Origin: Proteus vulgaris
GTDB taxonomy: Bacteria; Pseudomonadota; Gammaproteobacteria; Enterobacterales; Enterobacteriaceae
Assembly: GCF_016239305.1 (NCBI RefSeq)
Contig: NZ_JAEHOQ010000005.1
Location: forward strand, 62,001-126,000
DNA length: 64,000 nt
Direction of reading: 5' to 3'
Part shown: positions 28,301 to 38,941 of the stretch, in pieces
Numbering within the stretch: position 1 is the stretch's first letter
Layout: each line of letters opens with the position of its first letter
Program-made: the position numbers and the translations under genes
The notes under the pieces: model-generated
Seen by the model: the letters and a program-made list of their open reading frames with translations, nothing else
What the model was told of the DNA's origin: nothing
The model's database searches: none

Positions 28301-31300
28301 CCAATAAATTGTTGGATACTACTTTCAAAGGACTAACTCCTTACCTACCTAGACATATCCAGTTTGAACACCTAACTAATGCACAATATAGCACCTATAT
28401 GGCACAAGAAGTGATACTACCTGAAGTCTGGAAACACGACCATTCACAGTTGGATTATGCCGAAGGGTTAGCACAAGTCCGGGAATGGGTAGCACAAGAT
28501 CCACTTGTGGATCATTTACGTTCGCAAAACCTCTGGACGGATATTAACGACCGTGTGGTGGAGGGCGGCTTTTACTACCGTACTGCTGAGCATTCAGCAC
28601 AGCAATCAGCTGATCGCCTACAAAGTTACGAAAAGATGTTTAAAAACGGTCAGCTTAACGTCCTTAACTGTTCCACCACCATGGAAATGGGTGTGGATAT
28701 TGGCGGTATTTCCGCAGTAGTGATGAATAACGTCCCTCCTCATCCGGCAAACTATTTACAACGTGCAGGGCGAGCCGGACGTAGTAAAGAATCCCGCGCA
28801 ATCTCCTACACTCTGTGTAAAGGAAACCCACACGACCAACAGGTTTTCGCCAATCCACTATGGCCATTTGAGACAGTGATCCCCGCACCGATGGTGGCAA
28901 TGAACTCAGAACGTTTGGTGCAACGCCATGTTAATTCGCTACTACTGTCAGAATATTTATGTCATGTAGTAGGAGAAACTGAGAAAGAAAAAACCAATCT
29001 GAATAGTGAGTGGTTCTTTGGTGAAGAGTTTGGGCAGTCTGTATGTAACAGCTTTAAGATTTGGCTTGAACGCCCTACCCTTAAAATTGATGATGCGCTT
29101 GAGTGCCTGGTAAACGGTACAGCTCTGCATGGCGCACGAGCGGAATTATTACGAGAAAAAACTTTCCATGCAATTACAGGATTACAAAAGCGTTGGCTAG
29201 AAATCTACCACGATCTAGTGAAACAGAAAAAGGAATCACAGCCAAATACTCCATATCGTAAGCGCCTAGAGCTAGAGAAAAAACGGCATTGTGATGAATA
29301 TCTGTTGCGCGACCTGGCAGCGCGAACCTTCCTACCTGGCTATGGTTTCCCGACAGATGTTGTGAACTTTGATAACTTCACTATGGAAGACTATATCCGC
29401 GAAAAAACACATAAAAGTCGTAACAAGGGTGATCGTGAAGATAACGTTTCACGTTATAAAGGACTGCCTTCACGCAACTTGTCTGTTGCCATTCGCGAAT
29501 ATGCGCCAGGAGCGGAAATCATTCTAGACGGAAGAGTGTTCCGTTCTGCTGGTGTATCATTACACTGGCACAATATCAATGCAGATACTAATGAAGCCCA
29601 ACGGTTAGACCGTGCCTGGCGGTGCCAGAAATGTGGTACGTTAGGCTATGAAGAAGGTATTGGTAGCTCTGTAGAATTATTTTGTACCAATGGTGACTGT
29701 GGTGAGCGAATTACTCGTGACAACACACGTCAAGTGTTGCAACCTGCAGGGTTTGTCACAGATGCTTATGATTCAGTAACGAACAACATTGAAACGATGA
29801 AGTTTATCCCTGTAGTTCCGGCCTGGGTATTTGTTAAGGCTGAACGCTTGCCACTACCAAACCCAGAGATGGGATTTATGGCTTCAGGCACTAATGGCCA
29901 TGTGTTCCAGCAGAGTATGGGCGAAGGCGGACATGGTTATGCTCTGTGTCTGAGCTGCGGTCGTGCGGAATCGATGATAAGTGAAAAAGACGTACCAAAA
30001 TCAATGGAAGCGCATTATCCACCACGCCCAGGAAAAGCCGATCGCGACAGCCAGAATCAGAGAGTTATTTGTCCTGGTTCTACCGCATTAAATACAAAAG
30101 TTACATTAGGGGCATTAGCTCGCACTGATGTATTTGAACTGATTTTACGTCGCCCACAGGACGGTGAGTATATCCCAGATGGCTCAGAAGAAGGGCGTAT
30201 TATAGCTATGACTCTAACAGTTGCATTACGACGGGCACTCGCAGATGCACTGGGCATTTCTGTAGCAGAGCTGGGCTATGCAGTGCGTCCTGTTAGGCTA
30301 GAGAACGAGGGATCAGTCCTGGCCGTTCAGCTTTACGACGTCATTAGCGGCGGTGCAGGCTTCGCTTCCAGTGCACCATTACATATCGAAGCTATACTGC
30401 TGGGAATGGTCAAACAACTAGGGTGTACCCACTGCGATACCGCCTGTAGTGATTGTTTACTTGATTCGCAAACGCGTCACGATCATGACCACTTGGATCG
30501 TAAAGCGGCACTGGACTGGCTGGGGGATGATTTCAGCTACTATATTGGTTTGCCAGACGAAGAGAAGTTCTCGCTACCCGATGCGCAGTATTGCCCTGGT
30601 ACTATCGAAGATGCCGTACGTCGCACAATTAACGAAGGTGCCGATAAACTCACTCTGTGGATGAACGGACCACTCAACGAGTGGGATTTATATGCTCGCC
30701 AGTTCCGCACGGCAATCCTAAACTACCGGTTAAAAGACAATGTCGCGGTTGAGATTGTCATTCCAGAGGATATTGATGATCCGGAAGTGTTGCGCGAACT
30801 GGCACAGTTTACAGCTATTGAGGTGAGGTTGTGCCATACCGAACAGAAAGTGTCATTCCCTATTGTGGCGCAGATCACTTTCGCCGATCGTGTTATAACA
30901 CTGGCATCACATAGTCAGCAAGCAACGGTACCGGGTCCACACTGGCATCAGAGTGGTGAAGTGGTGGTTCGTAGCCAATGCTATAAACCTGCCGAACTGC
31001 GTGAGTTTATACTGCCAGAACTTACAGCAAACTTCAGTGATTTGGTGAAAGACCTTCAAATTCATAAAGAGCTGAATGGGCCGTTTTCACAGTTTGGCCA
31101 ACGCTTCTGGGATGTACTTATAGAGGGCCATGAAAAAGTGCAAAACCTGATGACGACAAATCAGATTACACATATTCACTATACCGATCGCTATCTGCAA
31201 AACCCGGTGGCGCTGGCGCTACTCAGCGCTTTACTTAAGCCACTAAAAACATTAATGACCAAAGATGCAAAAGTAGCAATTGATACCTTATTCAAAAACA

Positions 31301-31671
31301 AAGATCGACCAGGAAATCGCCCGTTCCATGACTGGATGAGTGAAGCTGATTTTCAGGATTTTGCTGATCAGTGGTTTGTAGCATCAATGGGTAAGACGGC
31401 TGACATAACTGTATTCGACTACTCACGAGATATTCCACACCATCGCAAATTGATGGTGAATTTTGACAATGGTCAGGTTCTGCAGATCCGCTTTGATCAG
31501 GGAATGGGCTACTGGCGTATCGACTTCCCATATGTCTGGCGCAGTTTTGACTTTAATGATGATGTTACTTCTCAGCTCCACAAAATGGCGAAAGCTTGTA
31601 TAGAAGGAAAAGTGATTAATAGCGAGGAAAACTGGTCAACAGACGTAGTCGTTGAAGTGATGGAACCTTAA
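25351..31671 (+). CDS. druE: DruE, DEAH helicase with DUF1998 of Druantia type III
   Basis: A 2106-residue superfamily 2 helicase. Motifs seen: Walker A SGTGSGKT (125-132), DEAH (264-267), SAT (301-303), a cysteine-rich insert from Cys451 ([23 protein letters not shown]), motif V/VI region [17 protein letters not shown] and QRAGRAGR (1137-1144), and a DUF1998 block with [11 protein letters not shown] (1692-1702) preceded by [12 protein letters not shown]. Beyond DUF1998 there is a ~400-residue extension that includes [10 protein letters not shown], a degenerate HxK-type motif. Large DUF1998 helicases are the shared component of Druantia systems; with DruH directly upstream this is type III. 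It probably acts on invading phage DNA, mechanism unknown. DISARM (DrmA/DrmB) is less likely because no methylase or DrmB-like gene follows. Confidence 0.85.
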   Translation: MTTRYFSSLIEQSLSRSTEATLSIMGVTNPQLREHLAQQMGADCGTVGSFLASPVFEQTFGWEESNYTMRTLATEKLLLSKEVVDSLDSEKNGRYRFGANWKPFTHQLASWGSLLEKKHSVVVTSGTGSGKTECFMVPVLEDLYRELRDSDNQPLVGVRALFLYPLNALINSQRERLDAWTSGFGSGIRYCLYNGNTEELHASVKSEQANKPNEVLSREKMREEPAPILVTNGTMLEYMMVRQVDAPIIQQSKSKKSLRWIVLDEAHTYVGSQAAELALQLRRVMTAFGVTPDDIRFVATSATIAGSDSEKQLKKFLSELSGIPQERIDVLGGNRVIPELDTCKNYPVTLDELEQIPDSDNEGISLERYSALTHSPEARYIREMLVSQPHPMKLDVMTKRLNELTKNHYTQQEVLRWIDLCTGTSPNEQEPAFLKVRAHIFQRNTQGIWACADKDCSAKHNTALEENWPFGYVYVNQRQSCQCGSPVFELAFCNECNEPHLLAKDKKGKLIQWDNKGGDEFSLHDDIPDDFETSGEKVQKEHDFQSPQIIAPECNAELGYIIQRLDRNTRSIGVVHKDSLPLAINENEQICSASNCGYKGGKGQSPFRRALLGGPFYVTNIVPTVLEYCQDFASGEGKKGVGPLSLPGRGRRLITFTDSRQGTARMAVRMQQEAERSRLRGSVVEILSWHQRKQTINTPNDQADVTKLEEMATLARDEAKKFRDWGLLEEAILSEEKAERIEQIIQKTTGGKVNTILTSLTWQEMINELKDKADIKGSILQYNHYLKPEIFTENSGPLKLSEMLLFREFMRRPKRTNSLETQGLVQISYQGLEKLHKLPIHWHEQGLTLDDWRDFLKVALDFYVRENNFIQLDLELKNWIGSRFSAKFVRNPESKDPDDNQVKRWPQIRHGNTTHRLVKLLILAAKFRTVNTITIDIVNAWLKEAWLQLTGPLAVLKPDGNRFYLPKEHLTFSLIQKANICPVTNKLLDTTFKGLTPYLPRHIQFEHLTNAQYSTYMAQEVILPEVWKHDHSQLDYAEGLAQVREWVAQDPLVDHLRSQNLWTDINDRVVEGGFYYRTAEHSAQQSADRLQSYEKMFKNGQLNVLNCSTTMEMGVDIGGISAVVMNNVPPHPANYLQRAGRAGRSKESRAISYTLCKGNPHDQQVFANPLWPFETVIPAPMVAMNSERLVQRHVNSLLLSEYLCHVVGETEKEKTNLNSEWFFGEEFGQSVCNSFKIWLERPTLKIDDALECLVNGTALHGARAELLREKTFHAITGLQKRWLEIYHDLVKQKKESQPNTPYRKRLELEKKRHCDEYLLRDLAARTFLPGYGFPTDVVNFDNFTMEDYIREKTHKSRNKGDREDNVSRYKGLPSRNLSVAIREYAPGAEIILDGRVFRSAGVSLHWHNINADTNEAQRLDRAWRCQKCGTLGYEEGIGSSVELFCTNGDCGERITRDNTRQVLQPAGFVTDAYDSVTNNIETMKFIPVVPAWVFVKAERLPLPNPEMGFMASGTNGHVFQQSMGEGGHGYALCLSCGRAESMISEKDVPKSMEAHYPPRPGKADRDSQNQRVICPGSTALNTKVTLGALARTDVFELILRRPQDGEYIPDGSEEGRIIAMTLTVALRRALADALGISVAELGYAVRPVRLENEGSVLAVQLYDVISGGAGFASSAPLHIEAILLGMVKQLGCTHCDTACSDCLLDSQTRHDHDHLDRKAALDWLGDDFSYYIGLPDEEKFSLPDAQYCPGTIEDAVRRTINEGADKLTLWMNGPLNEWDLYARQFRTAILNYRLKDNVAVEIVIPEDIDDPEVLRELAQFTAIEVRLCHTEQKVSFPIVAQITFADRVITLASHSQQATVPGPHWHQSGEVVVRSQCYKPAELREFILPELTANFSDLVKDLQIHKELNGPFSQFGQRFWDVLIEGHEKVQNLMTTNQITHIHYTDRYLQNPVALALLSALLKPLKTLMTKDAKVAIDTLFKNKDRPGNRPFHDWMSEADFQDFADQWFVASMGKTADITVFDYSRDIPHHRKLMVNFDNGQVLQIRFDQGMGYWRIDFPYVWRSFDFNDDVTSQLHKMAKACIEGKVINSEENWSTDVVVEVMEP

Positions 31672-31680
31672 GGGATTATT

Positions 31681-31703
31681 GCTCCCGACGCATTGTCGGG
31701 AGC
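31681..31703. terminator. terminator hairpin between druE and hsdS
   Basis: Arms GCTCCCGAC and GTCGGGAGC with a 5-base loop, 9 bases after druE and 10 before the end of the convergent hsdS. It can serve both operons; the T-rich stretch after it on the plus strand is interrupted. Confidence 0.75.
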
Positions 31704-31712
31704 GTTTGTCTG

Positions 31713-33104
31713 TTATTTCTTTTTACGCGAGGCTTTTTTACTACCGCTAGCGACGCGTTCGGCCTTAATTTTTTCTAACAAGGCTGTCGCGCTATTTTCA
31801 CCACTGATCAGATCTGGATTTTCTGCGCGCCATTGGGCAGTAAGTTCGCCACGGAACGCTTTTGCTAGGATCGACTGAGTGAGGTTATTTACGCGGATTA
31901 AAGCGTTGTTAACCTGTTTTTCGATGGTATCGGCGTAGGCGAAGAGTTGTTCGACACGGCGGACGATTTCTTGTTGCTCCACTAATGGAGGAACTCTAAT
32001 TGGATAATTTGCCAGCGCTTTTCCAGTAAGATGCTTAATTGTAGTTCCTGTAAAAAGCTGAGATAAACTGAGATTATTTGAATCATTTTTCAAGTTATAA
32101 GCTAACCATTCAGGAATAATTTTTTCTTTTACCCTTGCTCGATGTAAAGCTTTTTGAAAAATAACAGGTGTCTCCTGCAGTTCATTCCATATAGCGCATC
32201 GTCCTGGCTCACCACCCTCACATATTAAAACATCGCCAGAACTGAGCGATAATTCTTTACGCTCTACATCTGACACCAATATCTTCTGAAGATTTTCCAA
32301 ATCAAAATCAAACCAGCGAACATTTATATTCCCAAGATATTTTGTTGCAGAACCAATGTTTTTAGCTTTATCAAGCATTTTCCCAAGCCTGCTATCAACA
32401 AGTTCAGAGTATTTATGAACCCTCCAGGTTGATGGAATATCTGGCCATTGCCATTCACTACACAATGGATGATGTTGTCGTTTATTTATACCAATCAGCA
32501 ATCCACTTAATGCAGTACCCAGCACCGCCTGCCGAAAACGTTTCAGGATTTGTGGAATTTGCTCAAGTCGTGCTTTGGTGCTGTCTACCTGCGCCAGCAG
32601 AGTATCGAGTTTTTCAACGATGATTTTTTGCTCTTTAATCGATGGAATACCAACGATAATTTTATCTATATCTTTTGTACTTATATTTAGTTGTGCTGCA
32701 CCTTTTGCACACTTTAATAAATCTGATTGAACAATGCTTGAACGCAGTAAATAAAAATTAAATTTTCCTTCCATCAAAGAGGAAAAAATAACTCTTGCTA
32801 CACGTTGATTTAAAACGGCTGGTAGATGTTCTTCTTTTATAATTGCTGTTCTACCTACATTACCAGTTAGCGACATGAGTATATCGTCTTTACTTAATCT
32901 GAATTTCTCTACATTTAGTTTCGTGGCATTTACGTAAGCAGGATTATTCAGATTGATGCCTGTATCTTGTACATTACCTATACGGATAACAAAATCGCCT
33001 GCATCAGAATAGGTTGAGCTTTTGAAAGCATACCCATTCTGAAATATTGCAATATCGCTAAGTTCCACTTTTTCCCAGTTTGGTGGAAATGCAAAATTGG
33101 TCAT
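31713..33104 (-). CDS. hsdS: type I restriction-modification specificity subunit HsdS (type IA)
   Basis: A 463-residue DNA-recognition subunit. Two variable target-recognition domains (about 1-155 and 210-365) each read one half of a split site. Two conserved regions separate and follow them: EKLDTLLAQVDSTKARLEQI with QILKRFRQAVLG, and VRRVEQLFAYADTIEKQVNN through SILAKAFRGELTAQWRAEN. The conserved regions match EcoKI HsdS closely as I recall it and the length is almost the same (464), so this is the type IA family, while both recognition domains differ; the target sequence cannot be deduced. The start overlaps hsdM by 4 bases (ATGA), as in coupled hsdMS genes. Confidence 0.93.
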   Translation of the reverse strand: MTNFAFPPNWEKVELSDIAIFQNGYAFKSSTYSDAGDFVIRIGNVQDTGINLNNPAYVNATKLNVEKFRLSKDDILMSLTGNVGRTAIIKEEHLPAVLNQRVARVIFSSLMEGKFNFYLLRSSIVQSDLLKCAKGAAQLNISTKDIDKIIVGIPSIKEQKIIVEKLDTLLAQVDSTKARLEQIPQILKRFRQAVLGTALSGLLIGINKRQHHPLCSEWQWPDIPSTWRVHKYSELVDSRLGKMLDKAKNIGSATKYLGNINVRWFDFDLENLQKILVSDVERKELSLSSGDVLICEGGEPGRCAIWNELQETPVIFQKALHRARVKEKIIPEWLAYNLKNDSNNLSLSQLFTGTTIKHLTGKALANYPIRVPPLVEQQEIVRRVEQLFAYADTIEKQVNNALIRVNNLTQSILAKAFRGELTAQWRAENPDLISGENSATALLEKIKAERVASGSKKASRKKK

Positions 33105-34690
33105 ACCTTCACCTCACCAAATGCTTCGTTCAGCAACTGGCGCTGGGCATCAGCTTCATCGTCAGCACCCAGCTCGCGCATCAGCGCATCCAGCTCTCCC
33201 ATCGCTTGTACTAGCTCGGTCATTGCTTCTGCCGCTAACACATCCGGCTCAGGCAGATTATCGGCATCGATGCTGTCCTTGTCCTTTAGCCAAGAGATAT
33301 CCAGCGAATCAGATTTGGTGGTATGGATCCACTCGCGGCTGAACTTGCGCCAACGGCTGGTGGCTTGGTGCTGGTCAGTATTCTTGTTCTCTTCGCTGTC
33401 GGCGATATCACTCTCTTCGGCATTAAAGCTCCACTCACCCTCGGTACGCGGGCTTAAGCCGTGCGGGTCTTCACCGTAGACGGTTTCGAACGGCTGCAGA
33501 TGCTGCTCGGTAAATGGTGTGCGCTTGCCAAAGCTTGGCATATTGGTACGCAGGTCATACACCCAGATGTCATCAGTACAGTTCTTATCCTGGTTAGGAT
33601 TTGCCACCGTACCTTTAGTAAAGAATAACACGTTGGTTTTTACACCCTGAGCATAAAAAATACCTGTCGGTAGACGCAGAATGGTGTGCAAATGGCACTT
33701 TTCCATCAGGTCACGACGGATATCGGTACCCTTACCGCCTTCAAACAACACGTTATCTGGCACAACCACTGCTGCACGGCCGCCGGGATGCAATGTTTCG
33801 ATAATGTGCTGCATAAAGCACAGCTGCTTGTTGCTGGTTGGGTGAACAAAGGTGCGGGTAATATTGGTGCCTGCCGCGCTACCAAACGGGGGGTTGGTGG
33901 CGACAATGTGCGCTTTTGGCAGATTTTCGCCGTCACTCCCCAGCGTGTTACCCAAGCGAATAGCACCGCCGTGTTCAAGATTGCCTTCAATATCGTGTAA
34001 CAGACAGTTCATCAGCGCCAGACGACGGGTACCCGGTACCAGCTCAAGGCCGATAAAGGCACGATGAATTTGGAAATCCTGGGTGTCGCCGTCAAGATCG
34101 TCCAGATCGTTAGTCTGTGATTTTACATAACGGTCAGCTTCAATCAAAAAACCTGCCGTACCCGCTGCTGGATCCTGAACGATTTCACGTGGCTGTGGCT
34201 TCAGCAGATGAACAATAGTTTTAATCAACGGACGTGGGGTAAAGTACTGGCCTGCACCGGATTTAGTTTCGTTGGCATTCTTCTGCAACAGCCCTTCGTA
34301 CATATCGCCGAAGTCATCGCGAGATTTGCCATTACTGCCGTTATACCAGTCAAGTGAATCCATATTGCTGACCAGCTCTGTCAACTGTTTAGGTTGGGTA
34401 ATAGTGGTATTAACGTTCTGGAACACCGCTTGTACGAGCTGCTGTTCATCTGCGCCCAAGTGCACCAGTAGGTTACGGTAGAACTGTAATTGCTCCTGAC
34501 CAATACGGGATTTTAGGTTGTCCCAACGGTAACCTTCTGGCAGATATTCCGCTTCCTGACCGGTCTCTTTACACATTTTCAAAAATAGTAGCGAGGCGAG
34601 CTCGTTGACATAGTTTTGATAAGAAACACCGCCGTCGCGCAAGTTGTCACAAAGTTTCCATAACTTAGCAACCAGATCGTTATTATTCAT
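33101..34690 (-). CDS. hsdM: type I restriction-modification methylase subunit HsdM (type IA)
   Basis: N6-adenine DNA methyltransferase subunit. It protects host sites and, with HsdS, forms the modification core. The 529-residue length equals EcoKI HsdM. The SAM-binding region is DPAAGTAGFLIEA (173-185) and the catalytic motif is NPPF (266-269). A conserved block GQYFTPRPLI lies at 147-156. A C-terminal tail contacts HsdS. Its gene lies between hsdR (72 bases upstream) and hsdS (overlapping), the hsdRMS order of the EcoKI group. Codon use and base composition are visibly G+C-richer than the surrounding chromosome. Confidence 0.95.
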   Translation of the reverse strand: MNNNDLVAKLWKLCDNLRDGGVSYQNYVNELASLLFLKMCKETGQEAEYLPEGYRWDNLKSRIGQEQLQFYRNLLVHLGADEQQLVQAVFQNVNTTITQPKQLTELVSNMDSLDWYNGSNGKSRDDFGDMYEGLLQKNANETKSGAGQYFTPRPLIKTIVHLLKPQPREIVQDPAAGTAGFLIEADRYVKSQTNDLDDLDGDTQDFQIHRAFIGLELVPGTRRLALMNCLLHDIEGNLEHGGAIRLGNTLGSDGENLPKAHIVATNPPFGSAAGTNITRTFVHPTSNKQLCFMQHIIETLHPGGRAAVVVPDNVLFEGGKGTDIRRDLMEKCHLHTILRLPTGIFYAQGVKTNVLFFTKGTVANPNQDKNCTDDIWVYDLRTNMPSFGKRTPFTEQHLQPFETVYGEDPHGLSPRTEGEWSFNAEESDIADSEENKNTDQHQATSRWRKFSREWIHTTKSDSLDISWLKDKDSIDADNLPEPDVLAAEAMTELVQAMGELDALMRELGADDEADAQRQLLNEAFGEVKV

Positions 34691-34762
34691 GTTTAATTCC
34701 CTAAAAAGCAGCAGCCCTCATTTAGGACCGCAAAAGATTTAATTACCATAGATGATAACGCG

Positions 34763-37700
34763 TCAGGCCTGCTGGTCCCAAATGTAATCACTGAATTTAT
34801 CCAGCACGCCATCAAGACCATCATCAAAGGTACGTTGTAGCATTACCTTACCGCCACGACGGTGGAAATTACCAGTTTTGAACACATCGTCATCAAGCAC
34901 GATTTTCTCTTTCAATGCGGTAGCTAGACGGTCGAGCCAGCCCTTCTGCTCGCTGTTCCAGTCGTTTTCGCCTTTAATCCGCGCCAAAGCATGATCGACT
35001 CGTTCATCAAACGGTTTTAACGCATCGCCAACAGCAGCACGACGGATATGGCCAATAAGTCTTGCGGCGATGTCCTCATTACGTGTCTCTTTCCACGCGC
35101 TACGTAGTGACGATTCTTCGAAGTGCTGCCGGTCAAACCATTCCTGAAGTTCAACGAGCCCTTTGCGGGTGAGATCCCTTGGGTGATTGATGACGGCCTG
35201 AAGCGCGGGCTGAGCATTAGGGGCTCGTTTTACCAGTTCATCAAACGCTTCCAGGAAGTCCTGTGGCGTATCGTAATCTCCGTATAAGGATTTCACACTG
35301 ATCACTTCGTCATCAATATCGAGGAAGATAGGCGCATCGCGCAGGGCATTAATATCAGCCTTCAATTTTTCTAACCGGGCGATAAATCCCGGTAGCTTGT
35401 TAAATACTTCTGCACTCCACTGTGGCCCCTTTTCACGTAAGCACATTGCAAAACTACCGAAACCGACTCCAACAGTATCCTGACAGAGTTCATCCAGACG
35501 GCGTACTTGCTTATCTACTACTTCGCTGCGATCTCGGTTATACATTGCTAGGCTGATAATACGCTGCAGTTTGGCAATCAACTGTTCATGGCTGTGCTCG
35601 GCGTAGCTACGACCATCCGCTTCGGTAATTTTATACGTTTCAGAGTCGGTGATTTCGTTGACCAGCGTTTTTAGTTCAACCTTAGGGCGTATCACCACCG
35701 GGCGCATCGTGTCTACACTTTCCAGAGTATTGTATATATCCACACAGTCGAAAATCTTGAAGCTAGTTTTCCCCACCGCAGGACAAAGACGAGTAGCACG
35801 ACCTTTCATTTGCTCGTAAAGGATGCGGCTTTTTACCTTACGCAGGAACACGATGTTACAGATCGACGGGATATCTACGCCGGTGCTCAGCAGATCAACT
35901 GTGACGACAATATTTGGCAAACGCTCTTTATTGAAGCGTGTGATCATCGTCTGCACTTTCTTCGGGTCTTTGTCGGAATCGCCCGTGATCTTGATGATTG
36001 CATCATGTTCCAACTGCGGATGCTGTTTTTTTAATGCTGTACGTAACTCTTCTACTACCATATCTGCATGGCTATTGGTGACACAAAAAATCAGTGTTTT
36101 TTGCTGTCCCTTTGGGTCCAGGTATTTAGTAAGCTCACCACAAACTGCACGATTAAAAGCAGGGATAACCAAACCTCGGTTAAAATCTGCAACTTCAAAA
36201 TCCTGATCGTCTGCCAGTGTGTCGTTGATCACTTCACCTTGTGGGTTCAGACGTTCCACTTGTTCACCTTTCGCCAAATACACACCGTCCTGGGCATTGC
36301 GAGTAGTGATTTTAATCGGTGGTTCCTGATCGATAAGATAACCATCGATCACTGCAGTACGGTAGGTATAACGATAAACAGGTTCGCCGAAGATATCGAC
36401 TGTATGTATGGCTGGAGTGGCGGTAAGGGCAATTTTTACCGCATCGAAATGGTCGAGAATACGACGATAGGCAGATACATAATCTAGCTGGCTGCGGAAC
36501 TGCAACTCGCCTTCGGTCTGCTCTTTATCTAGAATATAGCCACGATGTGCTTCGTCCACCACGATGCAATCATAACGCCCCACCGGCATCGGTTCGTCTG
36601 ACTGTAGAGTTCGTTTAACCAGTGATTGGACTGTAGCAACATGAATTTTAGTGCTGTCTTCAGGGAATTTATCCGTCAGACCTTTGATGTCGAAAATACT
36701 GTTAAAAGTGTCCCCGTTGATACGTGTATCTTCAAATGCCCCCAAAGCCTGTTCACCGAGTGAGCGGCGGTCAACAAGGAATAACACTCGTTTAAAGCGC
36801 TGGGACTGGATCAGGCGAAACATTAGTGCGATAGCAGTACGGGTTTTCCCGGTACCAGTTGCCATGGCCAGAAGAATTTCTTGTTGCCCTGCAACAATCG
36901 CATTCTCTACCGCGCGAACAGCATCTTCCTGATAGTAGCGAAGCCCCAATTCGCTCATACTCGGATTATCAGCAAACCATTGATTTTGCTTCTGGGGGTC
37001 TCCGCCCAACATAGCCATAAGTTCTTCCGGCTGATGCCACTCTGGTAGGGCTTTTGGCATATTGGCTGGATGACGAACATCACGATACCAAATACCACTT
37101 TTTGTTTTTATCGCCACCCGGTATTCACGCCCATTGGTCGAATAGCAGAAGGGAATTTTGAATCGCTGACTACCGCTGGTGTCCTTCCAACTAACTTCAT
37201 ACTCTGGAACTGCTTCGTGAACCTCATCAAGTGAATTGTCCTCAAGTAGCACTTCACGCAGGTAGGCATTGTCAAAGTATTTACTATAGCGATATGATTC
37301 AGGAAGTTTGCCAGAAACATCGGTATTTTTACGTTTGGCTTCAATGACGGCAATAGGTTTGAGTCCGACAAACAATACATAATCTGCAAAGCCTGGATTA
37401 CCATTTTCATCTTTACCGGTTGGCCATTCAGCAATCGCCTTATTTACACCAAGCTCAGGGCGAGCACCTTTAGAAAAACGTAATGTTTTACTGTCAGCTT
37501 GCCATTTAGCTTTACGCAGTTGAGCATCGATCAGGAAACGACTTTCCTCTTCACTCAGATCCAGCGTACGTTTTATTGCTTGGTTGGTTATCTCTTTATG
37601 ATAGGCCTTCCGTTCCTGCTCAGTTTGCTTCGCCAGCTCTGCATTTTTTGTCGCTAGCTGTGCTTCCAGAGCAGAAACTCGCGCTTTGGACTGTTCTTCT

Positions 37701-38272
37701 GTTTCATGCTGTTTGCCTTCGAGAATGGCAATATAGCCATTCAGCACAATCATTTTTTGCTGCTGAGCATTTATCTCGGCCTGGCTTTGTACTTTTTCTT
37801 TTGCCTGTTGCTCCAGTTGCTGCTTGAGTACCAAAACTTCCTGATGATAGAGACTCTCCCCCCTTTCAGGCAGAACAAATACTGGAAGCGCGAAGTCATA
37901 ATCTTTAGTTACCAGACGGTAGTACCAAACACTCAAACGAAAACCAAACCGCAGACACATCTGCGCATCATCCAGATCATTATGATATTCATGGACAGCT
38001 TGGTTACCGATGCGGCGTAGCTTATGAAAAATTGAGAGTATGCTATCATCAACGAAGGGGATCTTGCCCAGTTCACGCAGAAGGTCGTGCTGGTTATCGC
38101 AAGGGGGTATATCCAATAACATACCCAGGTGTTTGGCTGTAGCTTCGCCAAACATGCGCATTTTTATAAGTGTAGTGTTGGGGTCATCTGGGTAGTTATT
38201 TTCTGCTGCGCAGGCAATAGTATAAATGAAGTCATTAACGCCTTTCAGGAAATCGAAGTTGGATTTATTCAT
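34763..38272 (-). CDS. hsdR: type I restriction endonuclease subunit HsdR (type IA)
   Basis: The 1169-residue motor and nuclease subunit that translocates DNA and cuts it when unmodified sites are met. An N-terminal DUF4145-like domain (about 15-100, with RRIGNQAVHEYHNDL) is followed by a Gln/Lys/Glu-rich coiled coil (150-230). The PD-ExK nuclease site shows Asp297 (ADYVLF) and EAK (311-313). The helicase has Walker A ATGTGKT (471-477), DEAH (573-576), TATPAIHT, DLLSTGVDIPSICNIVFLR and QMKGRATRLCP. The C-terminal ~200 residues should bind HsdM. All catalytic motifs are intact, so the system looks functional. Length matches EcoKI HsdR (about 1170). Confidence 0.95.
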   Translation of the reverse strand: MNKSNFDFLKGVNDFIYTIACAAENNYPDDPNTTLIKMRMFGEATAKHLGMLLDIPPCDNQHDLLRELGKIPFVDDSILSIFHKLRRIGNQAVHEYHNDLDDAQMCLRFGFRLSVWYYRLVTKDYDFALPVFVLPERGESLYHQEVLVLKQQLEQQAKEKVQSQAEINAQQQKMIVLNGYIAILEGKQHETEEQSKARVSALEAQLATKNAELAKQTEQERKAYHKEITNQAIKRTLDLSEEESRFLIDAQLRKAKWQADSKTLRFSKGARPELGVNKAIAEWPTGKDENGNPGFADYVLFVGLKPIAVIEAKRKNTDVSGKLPESYRYSKYFDNAYLREVLLEDNSLDEVHEAVPEYEVSWKDTSGSQRFKIPFCYSTNGREYRVAIKTKSGIWYRDVRHPANMPKALPEWHQPEELMAMLGGDPQKQNQWFADNPSMSELGLRYYQEDAVRAVENAIVAGQQEILLAMATGTGKTRTAIALMFRLIQSQRFKRVLFLVDRRSLGEQALGAFEDTRINGDTFNSIFDIKGLTDKFPEDSTKIHVATVQSLVKRTLQSDEPMPVGRYDCIVVDEAHRGYILDKEQTEGELQFRSQLDYVSAYRRILDHFDAVKIALTATPAIHTVDIFGEPVYRYTYRTAVIDGYLIDQEPPIKITTRNAQDGVYLAKGEQVERLNPQGEVINDTLADDQDFEVADFNRGLVIPAFNRAVCGELTKYLDPKGQQKTLIFCVTNSHADMVVEELRTALKKQHPQLEHDAIIKITGDSDKDPKKVQTMITRFNKERLPNIVVTVDLLSTGVDIPSICNIVFLRKVKSRILYEQMKGRATRLCPAVGKTSFKIFDCVDIYNTLESVDTMRPVVIRPKVELKTLVNEITDSETYKITEADGRSYAEHSHEQLIAKLQRIISLAMYNRDRSEVVDKQVRRLDELCQDTVGVGFGSFAMCLREKGPQWSAEVFNKLPGFIARLEKLKADINALRDAPIFLDIDDEVISVKSLYGDYDTPQDFLEAFDELVKRAPNAQPALQAVINHPRDLTRKGLVELQEWFDRQHFEESSLRSAWKETRNEDIAARLIGHIRRAAVGDALKPFDERVDHALARIKGENDWNSEQKGWLDRLATALKEKIVLDDDVFKTGNFHRRGGKVMLQRTFDDGLDGVLDKFSDYIWDQQA

Positions 38273-38399
38273 GCGTCTTCCATGTTCTGCTCAGTCTCGC
38301 AGGAAGCAAAGCAGTTAAGTCAAACTGTTAGAAAACAAAGATGAAAGTACCTTAGCATTCACAGATTACTAGAGCAATTAATAGAATTTTTTGGCTGAG

Positions 38400-38817
38400 T
38401 TATACACCTACAAATATCAAAATTAGCAAAAAAATGAGGCATGCTAGATGCATACCTTCCAGAATCCCTTTTAACCAGCCCATACTCAACTTAGCAAAAC
38501 TAAAAAGCGAAATCTCCCTCTCCCTATTCGCATCCAGATAATCTACCCACCACTGCACCATCAGCCGCCTTTCCTCTATATGCTCTGCCTTATGAATATA
38601 AGCCGCTCTCACTGAGTTGCGTTCTTGGTGGCTCATTTGTCTTTCTACTGCATCCTTCGACCATAGCCCTGACTCAATCAACGAGCTACATGCCATTGTT
38701 CTGAAACCATGTCCACAGACTTCGGTCTTAGTGTCATAACCCATCACTCGTAATGCGTTGTTTACCGTATTTTCACTCATTGGCTTTCTAGGGTTATGAT
38801 CGTCGATAAAGATCAGC
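38400..38817 (-). pseudogene. P4-type integrase, C-terminal fragment next to leuX (copy C)
   Basis: Minus-strand open frame of 126 codons (from 38780) matching the catalytic end of copy B almost exactly (SENTVNNALRVM, GHGFRTMACSSL, RAAYIHKAEHIEERR). Homology runs on to 38816 and then jumps to sequence that in copy B lies about 0.9 kb further on, beyond the gene start, so a ~0.9 kb internal deletion removed the N-terminal two thirds and the start. This is the tRNA-proximal integrase of the defence island and it is dead. Confidence 0.88.
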
Positions 38818-38911
38818 CCATGAATAGTAACTACTTGATATTGATTAACTTGAGTATAACTAGAAAGGTTAAGAAGAAAGGAAAACCTTAAAAATCATAA
38901 AATTTAAGCAT

Positions 38912-38934
38912 AAAAAAAGACGCTGTTAGCGTCT
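38912..38934 (-). terminator. intrinsic terminator of tRNA-Leu
   Basis: Stem AGACGCT / AGCGTCT with a 3-base loop followed on the minus strand by seven T, starting 8 bases after the tRNA 3' end. Copies of this hairpin travel with both att remnants (12314-12330 and 19043-19059). Confidence 0.88.
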
Positions 38935-38941
38935 GATTTTT

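Noticed and set aside
25351-31671. DISARM (DrmA-like helicase) or Zorya component
   Set aside because: There is no DrmB, no DISARM methylase and no ZorAB motor pair. The two-gene order with a large upstream partner fits Druantia III better.
33686-34000. Overlapping ORFs inside hsdM and other large genes
   Set aside because: They are shadows of the real reading frame. The true frames carry intact catalytic motifs.
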